This document shows, in pieces, positions 50,555 through 62,489 of a stretch of DNA of 64,000 nt. The notes beneath the pieces are model-generated. The model worked only from the letters and a program-made list of their open reading frames with translations, ran no database searches and was not told the DNA's origin. Source of the DNA: Viola odorata (taxonomy: Eukaryota; Streptophyta; Magnoliopsida; Malpighiales; Violaceae); the NCBI GenBank assembly GCA_963691705.1, contig OY829545.1, positions 13,159,893-13,223,892 of the forward strand, given 5' to 3'. Made by a program: the position numbers and the translations under genes. Numbering within the stretch: position 1 is the stretch's first letter; each line of letters begins with the position of its first letter.

Positions 50555-50867
50555 GGTTAAATTATACCGTAGATCTCTCTACTTAGCCAGAAATGACACA
50601 TTGAGTCCATCTACTTGCGTTTCTGACACATTGATTTCATCTTTGGTGACATTCAAAGTCCCTCATACTGATGTGTCATAATCTGATTGGTGAGACAATT
50701 CTCTCATTTTTTCCCTCTTATGCGAATCAGATAATAATACATTAATATGATGGATCTAAAGTGTCACCGGATTGAGAGTAGAGAGACTCAATGTGTCGGG
50801 AATGTAAGTATAGGAACTCAACATATCATTTTCGGCTAAATAAAGGGACATACAGTGTAATTTAACC
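50555..50867. mobile_element. Inverted-repeat (MITE-like) element, 313 bp
   Basis: The left end GGTTAAATTATACCGTAGAT is matched by the reverse complement of the right end, GGTTAAATTACACTGTATGT. The arms continue to about 55 bp through CTT-ATTTAGCC, AAATGA and TTGAGT. The middle (about 50620-50800) keeps weaker pairing around GACACATTGA and CAATGTGTC. I could not confirm a target duplication, so the superfamily is open. Confidence 0.6.
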
Positions 50868-53441
50868 TGAACATCTCTGATATTAATTAGCAAAATTAAT
50901 TATGATGCAATAAATTTAGAGGTATTTTTGGACAATTGTCTAGATCATGAAACGATCGACCGTTTTTAAAACTACGTCCCATTTTAGCAACCTGATAATG
51001 GTCGAAAAAAACTGTCTTATTTAAGAAGATGTAGATAAAGAAAAAAAGTGTTATAGTCGCTTGCCTAAACGACAAGCCTCTTCTCAGCAAAACACACTAT
51101 AAATTGGACAACCTGCAAATCCAATTAGTTCGAAATTTCGAATCATCAAACAAATGCATTAATAAATAAGTTAAATAACAGAAAAAAAGTAGTTGTAATT
51201 TGGTTATATTCGATGCACGCATAGCCATTTGTTTTTTAATTTAAGCAAACCTAAATGAAATTTGTTTGACTTAATTTGTATTTTGGTCAAACTAGATTAT
51301 CTCTACTTTGACGTTAAACCTAATTACAAAGCAATGTAATTATTATAAAAACATGATCTTATATTTGTTTAAAAATAAAAAAAAACCAAAGTCCACAAAA
51401 GTCCAAACCATCCTTTTATAGGTCCATCATTTTTTTGGAGGTTCCTATTACTGTAGGATCCACATGTTTCGAGGAATTCCATTTTATGATTTTTCTCCTT
51501 TTTTTTTTTTGGTTCATTGATTCGAGTATGTAATTTATTGATTATTTATTAATAATAAAATATTTATAGAGTCTCGAATCTGATTGAATATCACCTTTCT
51601 TTATTTAAAAAAAGTGCGATTAGGAGGTTTTTTTTTACCAATTTCCGCAAGCTAATTAGTGAACCATCTAAAGAGAGAACAACAAGGAGAATCAAGTCAT
51701 AATAGAGGTATCCCAAGGACTATAAAAAAATGTAACATCTTCGTATATAAAAATCGAACTTGCGACGTAATGCTTAAAAGATAAGAATGTTAAACTAATT
51801 ACATCAATCACCTTTTGGTAATCAAATCAGAATATTTTTTTATCCCCCAATCGAGACTAGTCTCGTTCGAGTTATGTCGAGACTCCAAAAAATGGTGACT
51901 CTCTCTATTCCAAATTAGAATATTAATATTAAATAAAATCCATAGGTATAGTCAAATATTTTAATTTCAATTGTTTTGGCCAATGTTAACGACAATTAAT
52001 TATAGCTCCTTCTATGTGACAACTTGGGGTTATGACAAACTTATTGCTTAATTATCATCGATCAAGAATTGATGATCGATGCAATCTATGAAGGAATTAC
52101 AGACAGAAATACGCCAATTTAGTGCATATTCTTCTTCTTCTTTTTTAATTGACTTTATTATGATGAAACCTATTACTATAATTAAGACAACCTAAGCATC
52201 TCGTTTGGAGAAAAAAAAGTAATAATAATCTAATTTGTGTCCGCTAATGGACATAAGCAAGAACCTTTTAAGGATAAAACCAACACATATACAAAATAAT
52301 TAAAGACGGCATCACCCCTTATTAGTTAGTTAATTAATTAATTAGCATAATATTCCATAATTAATAAGGTCTTAATGAAAACAATGTTTTGAGGAAAGAA
52401 AAGACAAAAAGTGTCTATATTCTACCGGGAAATAAATTAATTATAATAATGATAGCAAGAGATTGTATTTTAGGAGCGAACTTTGTCAATTTTATCTACG
52501 TGGCATTATCTTTTCAAAATACTCTTTTTTTTTTAATATTTAGGTAATAATTTCTCCTAATTTTATTGCATTGCGTCGGTCCACTGAAAAATAAAACATT
52601 ATTAAAAATTAATTGCATTATTAGAATGTATAATAAACCAATAAAAGATTAAATTATAAGAACTATATAGTAAAGAATTACTGTATAGTCATTAATAATT
52701 TATTAACTAAGAAATAAAAATATAATATCACTCACCTCATAATTCACCATATTTCACCAACGAAAGCCCGACATCAAAGGTTCAAAATAATTATTGTATA
52801 TTTTTAACAGGCCAAGATTAAGCTAGGCCTTCATAGAATGTCTCCTAAAGAATGATTATACGGTCGGGCCAGCCCTTGTAACACATATCCAATTGTAATT
52901 TAATTAGTTAATGTATTCCCGTTTAAAATCTAGTTTACTTGCGGACAAAAACCAATGAGTTTACTAATCCTGAACATAAACTGACTATAAGCAACTTGAA
53001 GCAAGTTCCTCCAACGTTTCTTATTCTTCTTTTCTGATCATTAATGTGGCCATGGAAGCAGACAACTGATCAAGGAGTTTGCATACCTTATTACAGCTTC
53101 AAGTTCTAAAAATCACAAAGAGAAAAGCTATAATGGCAATTGGAGCTATTGACCTTTATACGATGATGATGATGACTAGGACTATATCGGCTTAGAAGAG
53201 TGCAAAAAGTGACCAAGAATTTCCCTTTCTTTCTACTAAAATTTTCCAACAAGTTGTGTCCAAATGCTGCTGCTTCTCCATCCAAGTTTGTACTATCAAC
53301 AGTGTGACATTCAAATGTCCCTCCAGCTATACATCTCTGAATGCTAGATTGACTAGAGAAGCTCGTCTCTTATATCGCACGGTTGGGGAAGTGATAAACA
53401 TGGAACCAAGCAAATTTATGGTTAGGATGCAAAACACATGT

Positions 53442-56400
53442 TTAGATACCCTCAGCTTCACAGTTCTCGATATATGAAATCTGAGCGTCCCTAACCACAT
53501 TGGTGTTAATGCGATCCAAAAGCTTCACACTTCTGGAGGATGCAACATCACTTCCACCACCATCACTACAAGTTGCTTTACCATCAGTCTTCCTTCGGAC
53601 TCGGCGAGAAGACCTTGACGTTAAGTTACTTTCGTGTGTACTGCCACCTTTTCTCTTCGTTGTGTTCATGAATCCTAGCTCTATGGCTTCCAATGCTTTT
53701 GTAGTTAACGGCCTATTCCTAGTACTCTGCCTCCGGCTATTCATAACAGGTTGCTGCCCTGGTGGAGGCCCTGAATCTGGAAGCTTAGGTGGCTTGGCTT
53801 TCTGGCTTGTTTCAGATTCAAAAGGTGATCCAATAATGGGTTCAATGTTCTCATTTGGCGTCATCTCCCTCAAAACATGATCAACAGTTCCAAAATCGGG
53901 TGAAACATGAGGGACATTTAAATCGATCCTAGGGGGTTGAGGTTTCTCAGGACATACCTCTGTACCGAGGATCACTTTGCCAACAAAGCTTTCATTGCCC
54001 TCACCTGCACTGCCTTTGGCCGAAGAACTGGCAGATGGCAAATTAGGCATTACCACCTGTACAACCATATCCACACATGCATCAGGAGAGCTCATTCCAC
54101 TTTGTGACTCATCTCCACTGAGCTTCCCCTCTGGAGCCACATCTTTTGGGCCGCAGCCAGCATCTGCATGATTGCATGCAGCAAAATCTTGCTGCTTGGT
54201 AATAGGGACCAAATACTTTGAGCTGCTAGACTTTGCCTTTCGGCTGAATCGATACTTCATAGTCCCTCTTTGCTGATTGTCATTATCTAGACTGGCATTT
54301 CGAGTTTCATGATTTTCCAAGGTTGCAGTGGTAAGAATAGAGGCATTAGGCATGCCTGTATCTACAAGACTATTTTCACAAAATGAGGAGTCAGTGCCGG
54401 TTTTCTTATCAGTCACACTCGCAGCACCTGCAGGGTTCAAGGTGCTCGTTTCTTCTACTTCCTCTTCCGAGTTTTCAGTTGTATCCTCCTCAGAATCACT
54501 AGAAAGACTAGAGGATGCAGAGAGACTAGTACTTTCAGCCGGTAAACTTCTCAGCTCCCTCACCTTAAGTTGTTCTGCACCATGAGCCAAGCTGGTATCC
54601 ACTATTGTAAACTTTTGAATTTTCAGATTACAAGTTGAATCAGGCGGCTGGAGATAACAATGGCGTTGCTTATTTGGCAAATCATCTCGGTCTTTTTTTT
54701 TTGGAGGGTTCCATCCATACTCTTCATTCTCCTTATTGTCTTTAGAGACTTGAACTTCAAGCTCAAGAAGTCCTGGGTCTGATGCAACTTTATTCAAGAC
54801 ATCACTAATAGAATCGAAGTAGTGGCTACCTTTTACAAGTCTCCTCCTTGAAAACCATTTGACCCCAGGAATAAGAAACACCAAAGAATGCTTAGAAACA
54901 GAAATTCCATGATCTTTTGGCTGCTCAGAGCGCCACCCTCTTGCTAACAGTCGGGGCCAAACAGCTTCCCAGAAGAGGTCATTGGATCGGGCTTTACTTA
55001 GCCTAAAATTTCCTGTGAGAAACTTGATAATGTCCACTGATGTGAGGGAGGAGCAAGCTTTACCAACTGGTATTTCAGCACGAGGAGAAACTACTTGATT
55101 AGGCTTTATTGGTTCCATGGCAATGCCCGTGAGATCCTGCTTCCCTTTACCGATACCTACAGCTTCTACAAGAATACTGACAGTAGCTGCACCTTTAAGA
55201 GCGAAAACATATTCTTCAAATGAATTTTTTCCCTCCCCAAATTTCCTAGTAACCTGCATCACACCACAGCTATGAAATCAGGATCTAGCTTAGGCATATG
55301 TAGCACAACTAACACTACTGAACACGACTAGAACAGCTAGTATACAGATATGGACTTCAAATTTCAAAAAAAAGTTAGAACTAATGGTGTACTGTTACTT
55401 CTTTAATTATGAAAAAAACCTATTAATGCTCATCAGATATTATTAGACCAGAACAGAAAAGGGAAGGCAAAAAAGAAGAAGCAGTGAGTGGTAATATAAG
55501 GAAAATGCAGTGAAGAAGTGGCTATGTTTTTGGCTTGAACATCTAAGTTTATGGACAACCAGCACTGAGGGGAAATGAGTCATTCCATAATGGACTTCTA
55601 ATAAAATGACATCTGAATATCTATAAAAAAGACGATTTTTTTCTCCAGAAATTTCTATTAAATATAACATAATAAGAACTTTCTGTATACTACCTAAGAG
55701 CTGAATTTAATTTCAAAGCTACAGTTGCTGATCTCAAAATATATTTGTTGATTCACAACTGACCCTATAGAAAAGAATGGAAGTTCTGAATACAAAGTAC
55801 AATTGGTTTTAAAGTTCAAGAGGAGACTGTGTGAGTGTTCATATAATGTCAGGGCCAAAAAGATACCTCAAGCAACATACTCCGACAGTCCTGTGAGACA
55901 TGAGAAAATAAGCGCGATAAGAGCTCTTGTTGCCTCCATCCAGTAAACATCTTTTGTCCATGGATACTACGTCTACTTCTTCGCTTCCTACATTCTGACC
56001 ATCTGCGATATCCATCAGACTTATAAAACCTTCCATAATAGTAAAACAAGATATCTCCCATTTCTTTACCCTCAACAAATCTCTTCACATTGATAAGATC
56101 CTTCCCAAAGATGTACAAACCAAGGAGAAAACTGTCATGCTCAATATCTGTCCAGGGTTCACCCATTAAGCCAGGAAGAGGACACAAAACTCTATCGCCC
56201 TGATCTATTTTTGATTCTGAATCTTGTGACAAGGTTAAGTCAACTTCCATCTTGTTGCCACCAGCTGGCTGCTGAAGGTTTGAATGCTTCTCATTGCATG
56301 AGAGATTATCCAAGGGTTCAACTTTAAGTTCTGCAAATTCATTGTTGGAATTCTGACTCTCCTTGCTGCCTTCAAATTCTACAGTCCCGTGAATGTTTTC

Positions 56401-56661
56401 AACTTCAATATTTGACCACATAATTGGGATGGGAAACCCAAACAACAAAGAGTCACAAGTACTAACTGCAGCTTCTGACTTTGTTCGTACATTCATAAGC
56501 TGCGAACAATCACAGTCTGCAACTAGAGAAGGAATTACTGCCTGGTACTCCTCTCCAACACGAGGAAACACCTCTGGATCTCCAAAATGATCCACGGCAT
56601 CAGAAGAACATTGAGAAGGTGAAGTAGACTGCTCAGAGTAGTCACCTTCAGTTCCTTCCAT
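53442..56661 (-). CDS. SANT/Myb-like nuclear protein, At2g47820/At1g09050 family
   Basis: Two coding exons on the minus strand, 56661-55867 and 55253-53442, join in phase 0 to 868 aa. The N terminus has an ELM2-like start (FPRVGEEYQAVIPSL, residues about 33-47). A SANT domain lies at about 167-225 (WTDIEHDSFLLGLYIFGKD, VEGKEMGDILFYYYGRFY). A conserved block after the intron contains LVEAVGIGKGKQDLTG, LTGNFRLSKARSNDLFW and AVWPRLLARGWRSEQPKDHG. The rest is Ser/Glu-rich low complexity, with a basic patch near the C terminus (RSSRRVRRKTDGK). ELM2 and SANT are typical of histone deacetylase corepressor subunits, but this plant family is poorly characterised and its activity is not known to me. 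Neighbours MTP6 and NF-YB5 match the Arabidopsis order. A short upstream coding exon at 57582-57577 is possible and would add 11 residues. Confidence 0.9.
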
Positions 56662-57576
56662 GTTAATATCTGAATGGATACGATCAATCTGCCAACAATG
56701 CAGCAGAACTAAACTTAGAAAATTGAACGTTCAAGTATCTTACAACATCAAATGATTACCATAGGCATATAATATTGAAAAAAAAGAAAAAAGGAAGCAA
56801 CTTTGATCCAGGAAAGAAAAGACATAAGCAACAATCATTCCACCAAAAAAAGGTTCTTAGAAAGAGCATTTGGAGATAAACCCATGCTTCAGTGTTTCCA
56901 CATAAAGTTGTTGCAGTGAAGAATTGATCATGCGTTGAGAACATTAGTAAAACTTTTACCAATGCTCCATTTCCATTTCTGGGAACTTTTTTGATCATTT
57001 AAATGCAGATATATATATTTAAATTCTATTTAGTTTCTTTTATATGATTACAGATTCCTTAAACCATAAGAACCATTAAAAAAAAACCAACTAAATGTAG
57101 TTGCAGAAGGAATCCCCTTATCTCATATTTTTCCTCCAAAAGCACTATCCCCGAAATTAAAATCCCGAAGAAAAGAAAAAAAGGAAAAGAAAAAAAAAAG
57201 AGCCGCCCCTTTTGAACAGATGATGCTCAATGAAAAACATCAGATACAGGACCATTATCGAGACGAAGACGGATATATAAATCAATCACCTACTGATTAA
57301 GCATAACAACAGCAACAATAATACAAAATCAAGGACACCCATTAACAACACCATTCTTAAAACCAGAACCATCGCATAATCTAGCTCACTGGATCAGCAC
57401 TAATTCAACTGAATTCTTACTTAACCCCATTTATATTCAAGCACCAAGAAACCAAACAGAAACCAATACAAGTTTAAAAAAGGAGAATCAAAAGCAATAT
57501 GATACATAGATGGGTTAGCAAAGAAACGTGGTACAAACGGGATGGTTCGAATGTGATAAAAAAAGATGGGGCTGAC

Positions 57577-57582
57577 CTTCAT
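57577..57582 (-). other. Possible tiny first coding exon of the SANT gene
   Basis: On the minus strand ATGAAG (57582-57577) is followed by the donor-like GTCAGC. The acceptor TTGGCAG ends at 56689, and from 56688 nine codons read in frame, without a stop, into the ATG at 56661. This would give an N terminus of MKIDRIHSDIN before MEGTEGD. The splice sites and frame agree, but no protein homology supports it. Confidence 0.35.
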
Positions 57583-58721
57583 AGCAGAACTTGAACGTTA
57601 AAACCCACGTCGGACAGGAAACCTGTGCAAATGGGTGCTCATTGTTATGCATCAAAACGACTTTGATTGTCAACTTTTTGTCGTTGTAATTAAATACCAA
57701 TATAGTTTTACATACCAGAAAAAAACAAAGGAAAAGTAAAATGAAACAGACCACACAACAAGTTATGATGTGCAAACTATCAAAGGAGAAAAAGGAAGAA
57801 AGATTGTATTGGGTTTACCTTTAGACGAAAGGGAAGAGCTTTAATGGACACGGAAGGTTGAATTCGTGAAGACTATGAAGCCAAGAGAGCAATTTATATT
57901 TACAGAGCGAACTTAAAAAAAAAAAAAAGGGAACTGTCTTGGTGCCGAAAGAAAAGAGCCTAACGTTTTTGTTGGTTTCGATTGTTATTACTACGAATTT
58001 ACGAGAGGTGAGGTGTGTGTGTGGTATTTTGGCAAATGACTAAAGGCACACGCTGGGGTTGCTTTTTCATTCTTGGATCATCTTACCATATTGTAATTTT
58101 TAGGCATTCTTTGAAAAAGGAGGTCTTAATTAGTTCTTTGATTCTTTCCAAAATTCCTATCTATTACATATTTATTTAGATCAAGCTAAATCAATTCATA
58201 CAAAAGGTAATTATATATATATATATATATATTATTTTTACAAGAGGTGAAATCACTTTGGGGCATTAGCCCTATCTATATATAATTCAAATCGAAAAAT
58301 AAAGTTTGTCCTAGCTTGTGAACATGAACATTAAAAAATATTGAGGTGTGTGAACCAAAATATCACATCGGAAAGATAAAAAAAATTAAAGACCGAGTAT
58401 AGGAGTGATGAAATTCTGAGACATTTTGTAAAAATCCTAAGGATTTAAATCAAAAGCGGATAGTATCATTTTATTAAAAAAAATTGGTGAGGTTTTATTT
58501 CTTTATTTAACCTCATCACGTGTGCACTGAAGATATTTTAGGAGAGAAAAATCAACGTAAAATATTTTTTATAATTTTTTAAATATATTTCGAAACTAAA
58601 AATGAAAAAATAATTTGGATGAAAAAATAATTAAATAAGACTTCAGTCAATTGTGAAAAATTGAATTTGACTTAACAACTATATATTTGATTGAGTTGGA
58701 CCAATTGGTGGATGGGTCATA

Positions 58722-59103
58722 TGGATTAAATTAATCATTTAAGGAGTTTAATTGAAAATATGTTATAATATAGAGACTAATTAATCACATAAAAGTTTGA
58801 TTGTAAAAATTTTAGGAAGATAAAAACTAAATTAAATATGGGGCTAGGTTTGACTGAAAATCTCTTACGAAACGGGGATTAAATTAATCATTTAGAATTT
58901 TAATTGGATTTTTTTACGAATACGAGAACTAAATTAATCACATAGGGGTTTGATTGCAAATATTTTACGAACATAACAATTAAATTAAACATGAAGCTAT
59001 GTTTGATTAGAAATTAATTACAAATACGGGAATTAAATTAATTAAACATTTAGTGGTCTAATTAAATTTTTTTTTTTTTTTTACAAACTCAAAAGACTAA
59101 ATT
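58722..59103 (+). repeat. Degenerate minisatellite, about 50-bp units
   Basis: About eight imperfect units based on GACTAAATTAATCA-TTAG, GGGTTTAATTG and ATATTTTACGAATACG. A higher-order period of about 153 bp is visible: the motif GGATTAAATTAATCATTTA at 58722 recurs near 58876, and GGAATTAAATTAATT near 59029. No coding capacity. Confidence 0.7.
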
Positions 59104-60760
59104 AATCAACAAATAAAATATATACAAGCGTGGTCGGCCCATCTACGCTAAAAAATAAATTAGAAACAAAAAGGTCCAAATCAGACTACCCAGTGGCCCA
59201 TTACTGGGTATAAGAAAAGCCTAAATGTTATCGTAGAAGGCCCATATCCAATAATTTATAGGGGCCAATTTCTGCAAATGAAAAACTCACTACACTTGGA
59301 TTATACACATCCACTACTACGCATCTTGCAATTTAAACTTCCAATCCGAATATTCAACAATAGGGTATCAAGAGTCCAAGATGTTAAAAAAAATGCTTAA
59401 AAACCTATTTTGTATATCTATATATTAATTGAATGTTACAAGTAAAATCAAATAGAGGGTATAACTCTCTACAGGTAAATGTTCTTTTCCAGTATGGATC
59501 AAAATTGTATGACCGATCATTGTGGGTATAACGGTAGATGTCCGAGACCATATTACTATTTTTTTTTTCCGCCCTTGTGTTAAGTTCATTTTTTTTTTAA
59601 TAAACGATTTGCTACAAAAGGATTTTTTTTTTTAGTGAACATGTCAGTTAATTTTTCCAATTTCTCTCCTATTTACTACGGCGACGAAGAATCAAATTAT
59701 CACTATATTTATTCCTTTTTCTACTTCTTTTTCTGAGTGCAGGATAACCCCAAGGGGTTAGTATACATCATTTTAAATTGATCTGTTGGGTTTTATCATA
59801 TGAATCAACGGCTAATTAAGACATTTTTTCCCCATAAAATAGTCTAAAAAAAGTAAGACATTGAGGAAAGAAAGAGTTTAAGCACTTGGTTTGGTTTCCT
59901 TTCACTCCTCCAAAGGTCTTAGTTTCATTTTGTTTTCTTCTTATATTTATTTATGTATATAAAAAATAAGAGTGTAATTTTTTTATTAATTAAAAAAGAA
60001 CTTTGTAACAAAGCGGTGATGCTGAAAATCTTTGATCTGATCAGTTGTTAGATGCCCACTAGAGGAGAGAGTGGAATCTTACCAAAAGTATACAAGAATT
60101 AATTTAGCCTCCAAGAAAAAAATTAAATGAAATAATCAAGTCTTTTTCGGGTATTAATTCCTTAATCCACTTGCTAATTTATTAGTACTGGGAATGGGAT
60201 ACAGGATTTTTCATCGTTATTCATCAATGAACTTACAGTTTAGTACTAGTACGCTCCGTGTAGAATATAAAAACACTAATTATATGTATAGATTTCTCTC
60301 TTCAAATGATAAATGGAATTAAAAAGGAATCAACTTTAACTAGAACATACCAAATTCATAAGTATCTTGTTTTCTTTTCCTTTTTATTCAACTATGGCTA
60401 ATCATCCAAGCAAACTTTGTAGGATGGACCACAAATTCACGTTCTTTGCCGCTCCATAACCAAGCAAGTTTGGCTAACGAAGCAACTATATATCGTTAGA
60501 TACCTCAGTTTAAAATCCTGCTGCCTATAATTCTTTAATACTATTTGGTATAAAACTCACACATGAATTCAGTTCATTGTAAATGATTGTTATGATGTTT
60601 TAAAAGAGAATTCAATTCATTGTGAATTGAATCTGAAAAATTAAAGAAGGTAGGAATTCTTGCACAAATGAATGAGATTGTTGAAGAGTTCGTTCAATTT
60701 TAAAATTATTAATTATACTATTACAAAATTACCCTCCATCTAAAACAACCATTTGCCTGT

Positions 60761-60892
60761 GCAGCGAGAGAGAACACCAGAGAGAAGAGAAGAGAACGCA
60801 GCAACGGCGAGAGAGAACACGAGAGAGAAGAGAACGCCGCAGCGGCGGCGAGAGAGAACACGAGAGAGGAGATCGCGAGAGAGAGAGCTTGC
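60761..60892 (+). repeat. GA-rich direct repeats, possible 5' UTR of the NF-YA relic
   Basis: Three imperfect units around GCGAGAGAGAACACGAGAGA with AGAGAACGC extensions and CAGCGGCGG spacers. The Arg/Glu-rich ORF over it (60753-60974) is an artefact of the repeat. GA-rich leaders are common at plant transcription starts. The NF-YA-like fragment lies about 1.2 kb downstream, so this may be its old leader, but that is only inferred. Confidence 0.55.
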
Positions 60893-61724
60893 TTCTAATC
60901 TCTCAACTTACAAAGAACAACTTCAACAAGTTCCATTCCTACTACCTTATTGTTGTTCGCATGTTTTTTTATAATTTTTTATTTTTAATTGTCGTTTTTG
61001 AATTTTTGAATTGGGCATCTCCAATTTTGGCTTCTCATGTGTTGTTAAATTTGGTTTCTATATATTGAATTATGATTGATTGAAGATGTTAGATTAGGGT
61101 TTCTTTATTCTTTTACCGAGTTCTCCAATTTGTATGAAATTGAGGTTTTCTTTCTTTTATCCTCAACCATAATTTGTTAACTAAATCTCATGAGTATTTA
61201 TACCTACCGGATTCACATTGGCCCACGAGTATTTATACCTTGTTTGATAAATTATCTTTTAATGGCCTGCAACAATGCATTGTCAGTAGTACTCCAAAAT
61301 CAATCAGTGCTTCTTGCTGCAAAGCAGGGAGCAGTAGGATAAATTATGAATACCCATTTTTTGGGATTTGGTGAAAGTGTTGGTGATAGTTTGGGAAGTG
61401 TTTATCTTATGTTGAAATGTTGATATGGGATACGGTTGCTTGTTATGAGTATTATGCTTGTTATGAGTATTAAGGTTCCCGTCTGTTTAATTAATGATAA
61501 ATGAGCTTAAGGAATTACTAAAATTTGAGATTTTTAGAAAGGAAACGTTATAGGCCATAAGTTGTTTAGTATTTATCCTCTTCTTTTTCTCGAGGGGTTC
61601 TCGATACATATTACCTCGATTCCACTTCTTTTCATGGAATTATTCTTTGAGTTTCGTTTTTTGGTTTGATTCCATGTTTATATATATATTTAGGAAATTA
61701 AGTAACTAATAATTGCCTGGAGGG

Positions 61725-61990
61725 GTTCGCCTACAGTTTGTCCGATGTCCTTCAATCCCCGGCATGGTTACTCAATCGGTGAATCGAAGCTCGGTTTTCT
61801 CAGATGTAGGTTGATGAGGAGTCAGGTCTAATAGTGGGCTAGGGAGTCAGTCCTTTGCCCTTTTCTTTAGGGCTTCGTTTGTTGTTGAGAACGTTTGTCG
61901 CACTGCTATTGAAGCAGTGTCTTGTAATCTTCAGTCATGTTCTTCATGACAATTCATTTCAATATAACTTTCTGCTGATTAAAAAAAAAA
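61725..61990 (+). mobile_element. 5'-truncated LINE 3' end in the NF-YA-like leader
   Basis: A 266-bp insertion ending in a poly(A) run (61980-61990), flanked by a perfect 14-bp direct repeat AATTGCCTGGAGGG (61711-61724 and 61991-62004). The body is non-coding and ends ...CAATATAACTTTCTGCTGATT before the A run, in the style of plant LINE 3' ends. It splits the sequence 11 bp before the ATG of the NF-YA-like fragment. The perfect target duplication indicates a young insertion. Confidence 0.85.
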
Positions 61991-62014
61991 AATTGCCTGG
62001 AGGGATCGGGAGGC

Positions 62015-62329
62015 ATGCAGTCAAAGTCTAAAAGTTCAAATGAACCAGAACCTGATCCGTGGTGGCGCGGTAGTGGATACAATGGCATACCTCCAGCTGC
62101 AGCTGGGGGAAAGGTATTCAGTGTGTCTTCACCAGAAGATGAAAGTGATATTGAGACAAACAATGATGAATCTTTGTCATACAACAGAAATAATGAGGAC
62201 AGCTGGGGGAAAGGTATTCAGTGTGTCTTCACCAGAAGATGAAAGTGATATTGAGACAAACAATGATGAATCTTTGTCATACAACAGAAATAATGAGGAA
62301 GGTGACGACGTTTCTAAAGAAGCGGGTTG
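62015..62329 (+). pseudogene. NF-YA-like N-terminal fragment (broken)
   Basis: From the ATG at 62015 the reading begins MQSKSKSSNEPEPDPWWRGS and continues GYNGIPPAAAGG, closely like the N terminus of plant NF-YA subunits. A later block (ESDIETNNDESLSYNRN, EEGDDVSKEA) resembles their acidic linker. A 100-bp tandem duplication (62101-62299) shifts the frame after NNED, so this ORF stops at 62242. The acidic block continues at 62300-62329 in another frame, and homology ends where a hairpin MITE begins at 62330. The DNA- and NF-YB/YC-binding core that defines NF-YA (AKQYHGILRRR-type) is absent from the rest of the window. It is a remnant, or a 5' end whose other exons were lost. Identification is by recognition, without an alignment. 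Confidence 0.6.
62101..62299 (+). repeat. Perfect 99-bp tandem duplication inside the NF-YA-like fragment
   Basis: Starting with AGCTGGGGGAAAGG, bases 62101-62199 are repeated at 62201-62299 with no difference that I can see. The 100-bp period is not a multiple of three and so breaks the reading frame. Perfect identity implies a very recent event or an assembly artefact. Confidence 0.9.
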
Positions 62330-62489
62330 CTTGGTATCAAATCATGTATGAGTTCAATTCATTTCAATTTAATTAAATTTTTTCAATTTTATATTGTTAT
62401 ATCAATTACTAGAGTTTATTCATTAATAGAATTCTAATTGAACTTTATTAATGAAATGAATTTAATTCATACATAATTTGATACAAAGG
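62330..62489. mobile_element. Hairpin MITE, about 160 bp
   Basis: The left end CTTGGTATCAAATCATGTAT pairs with the reverse complement of the right end, CTTTGTATCAAATTATGTAT. The arms continue through GA-TT-AATTCATTTCA for over 40 bp and the centre is AT-rich. It abuts the end of NF-YA-like homology. The superfamily and target duplication are not clear. Confidence 0.65.

Larger units (their letters stand above)
48203..53441. other. About 5.2 kb intergenic DNA with two inverted-repeat elements
   Basis: No gene is supported. Bases 48203-48700 are the IDD promoter and leader. A Stowaway-like MITE lies at 49252-49484 and a foldback element at 50555-50867. The rest is strongly AT-rich, with short ORFs lacking domains. 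Bases 53000-53441 are the likely 3' flank of the minus-strand SANT gene. Confidence 0.6.
56662..60760. other. SANT gene leader intron and about 3 kb AT-rich intergenic DNA
   Basis: Bases 56689-57576 would be a 5' intron of the SANT gene (minus strand), and 57577-57870 its first exon and promoter. Beyond this lie a TA microsatellite (58212-58232), degenerate tandem repeats (58722-59103) and AT-rich DNA with no supported gene. Confidence 0.5.

Noticed and set aside
60753..60974. Arg/Glu-rich ORF of 73 aa
   Set aside because: It arises from a GA-rich direct repeat and has no recognisable domain.
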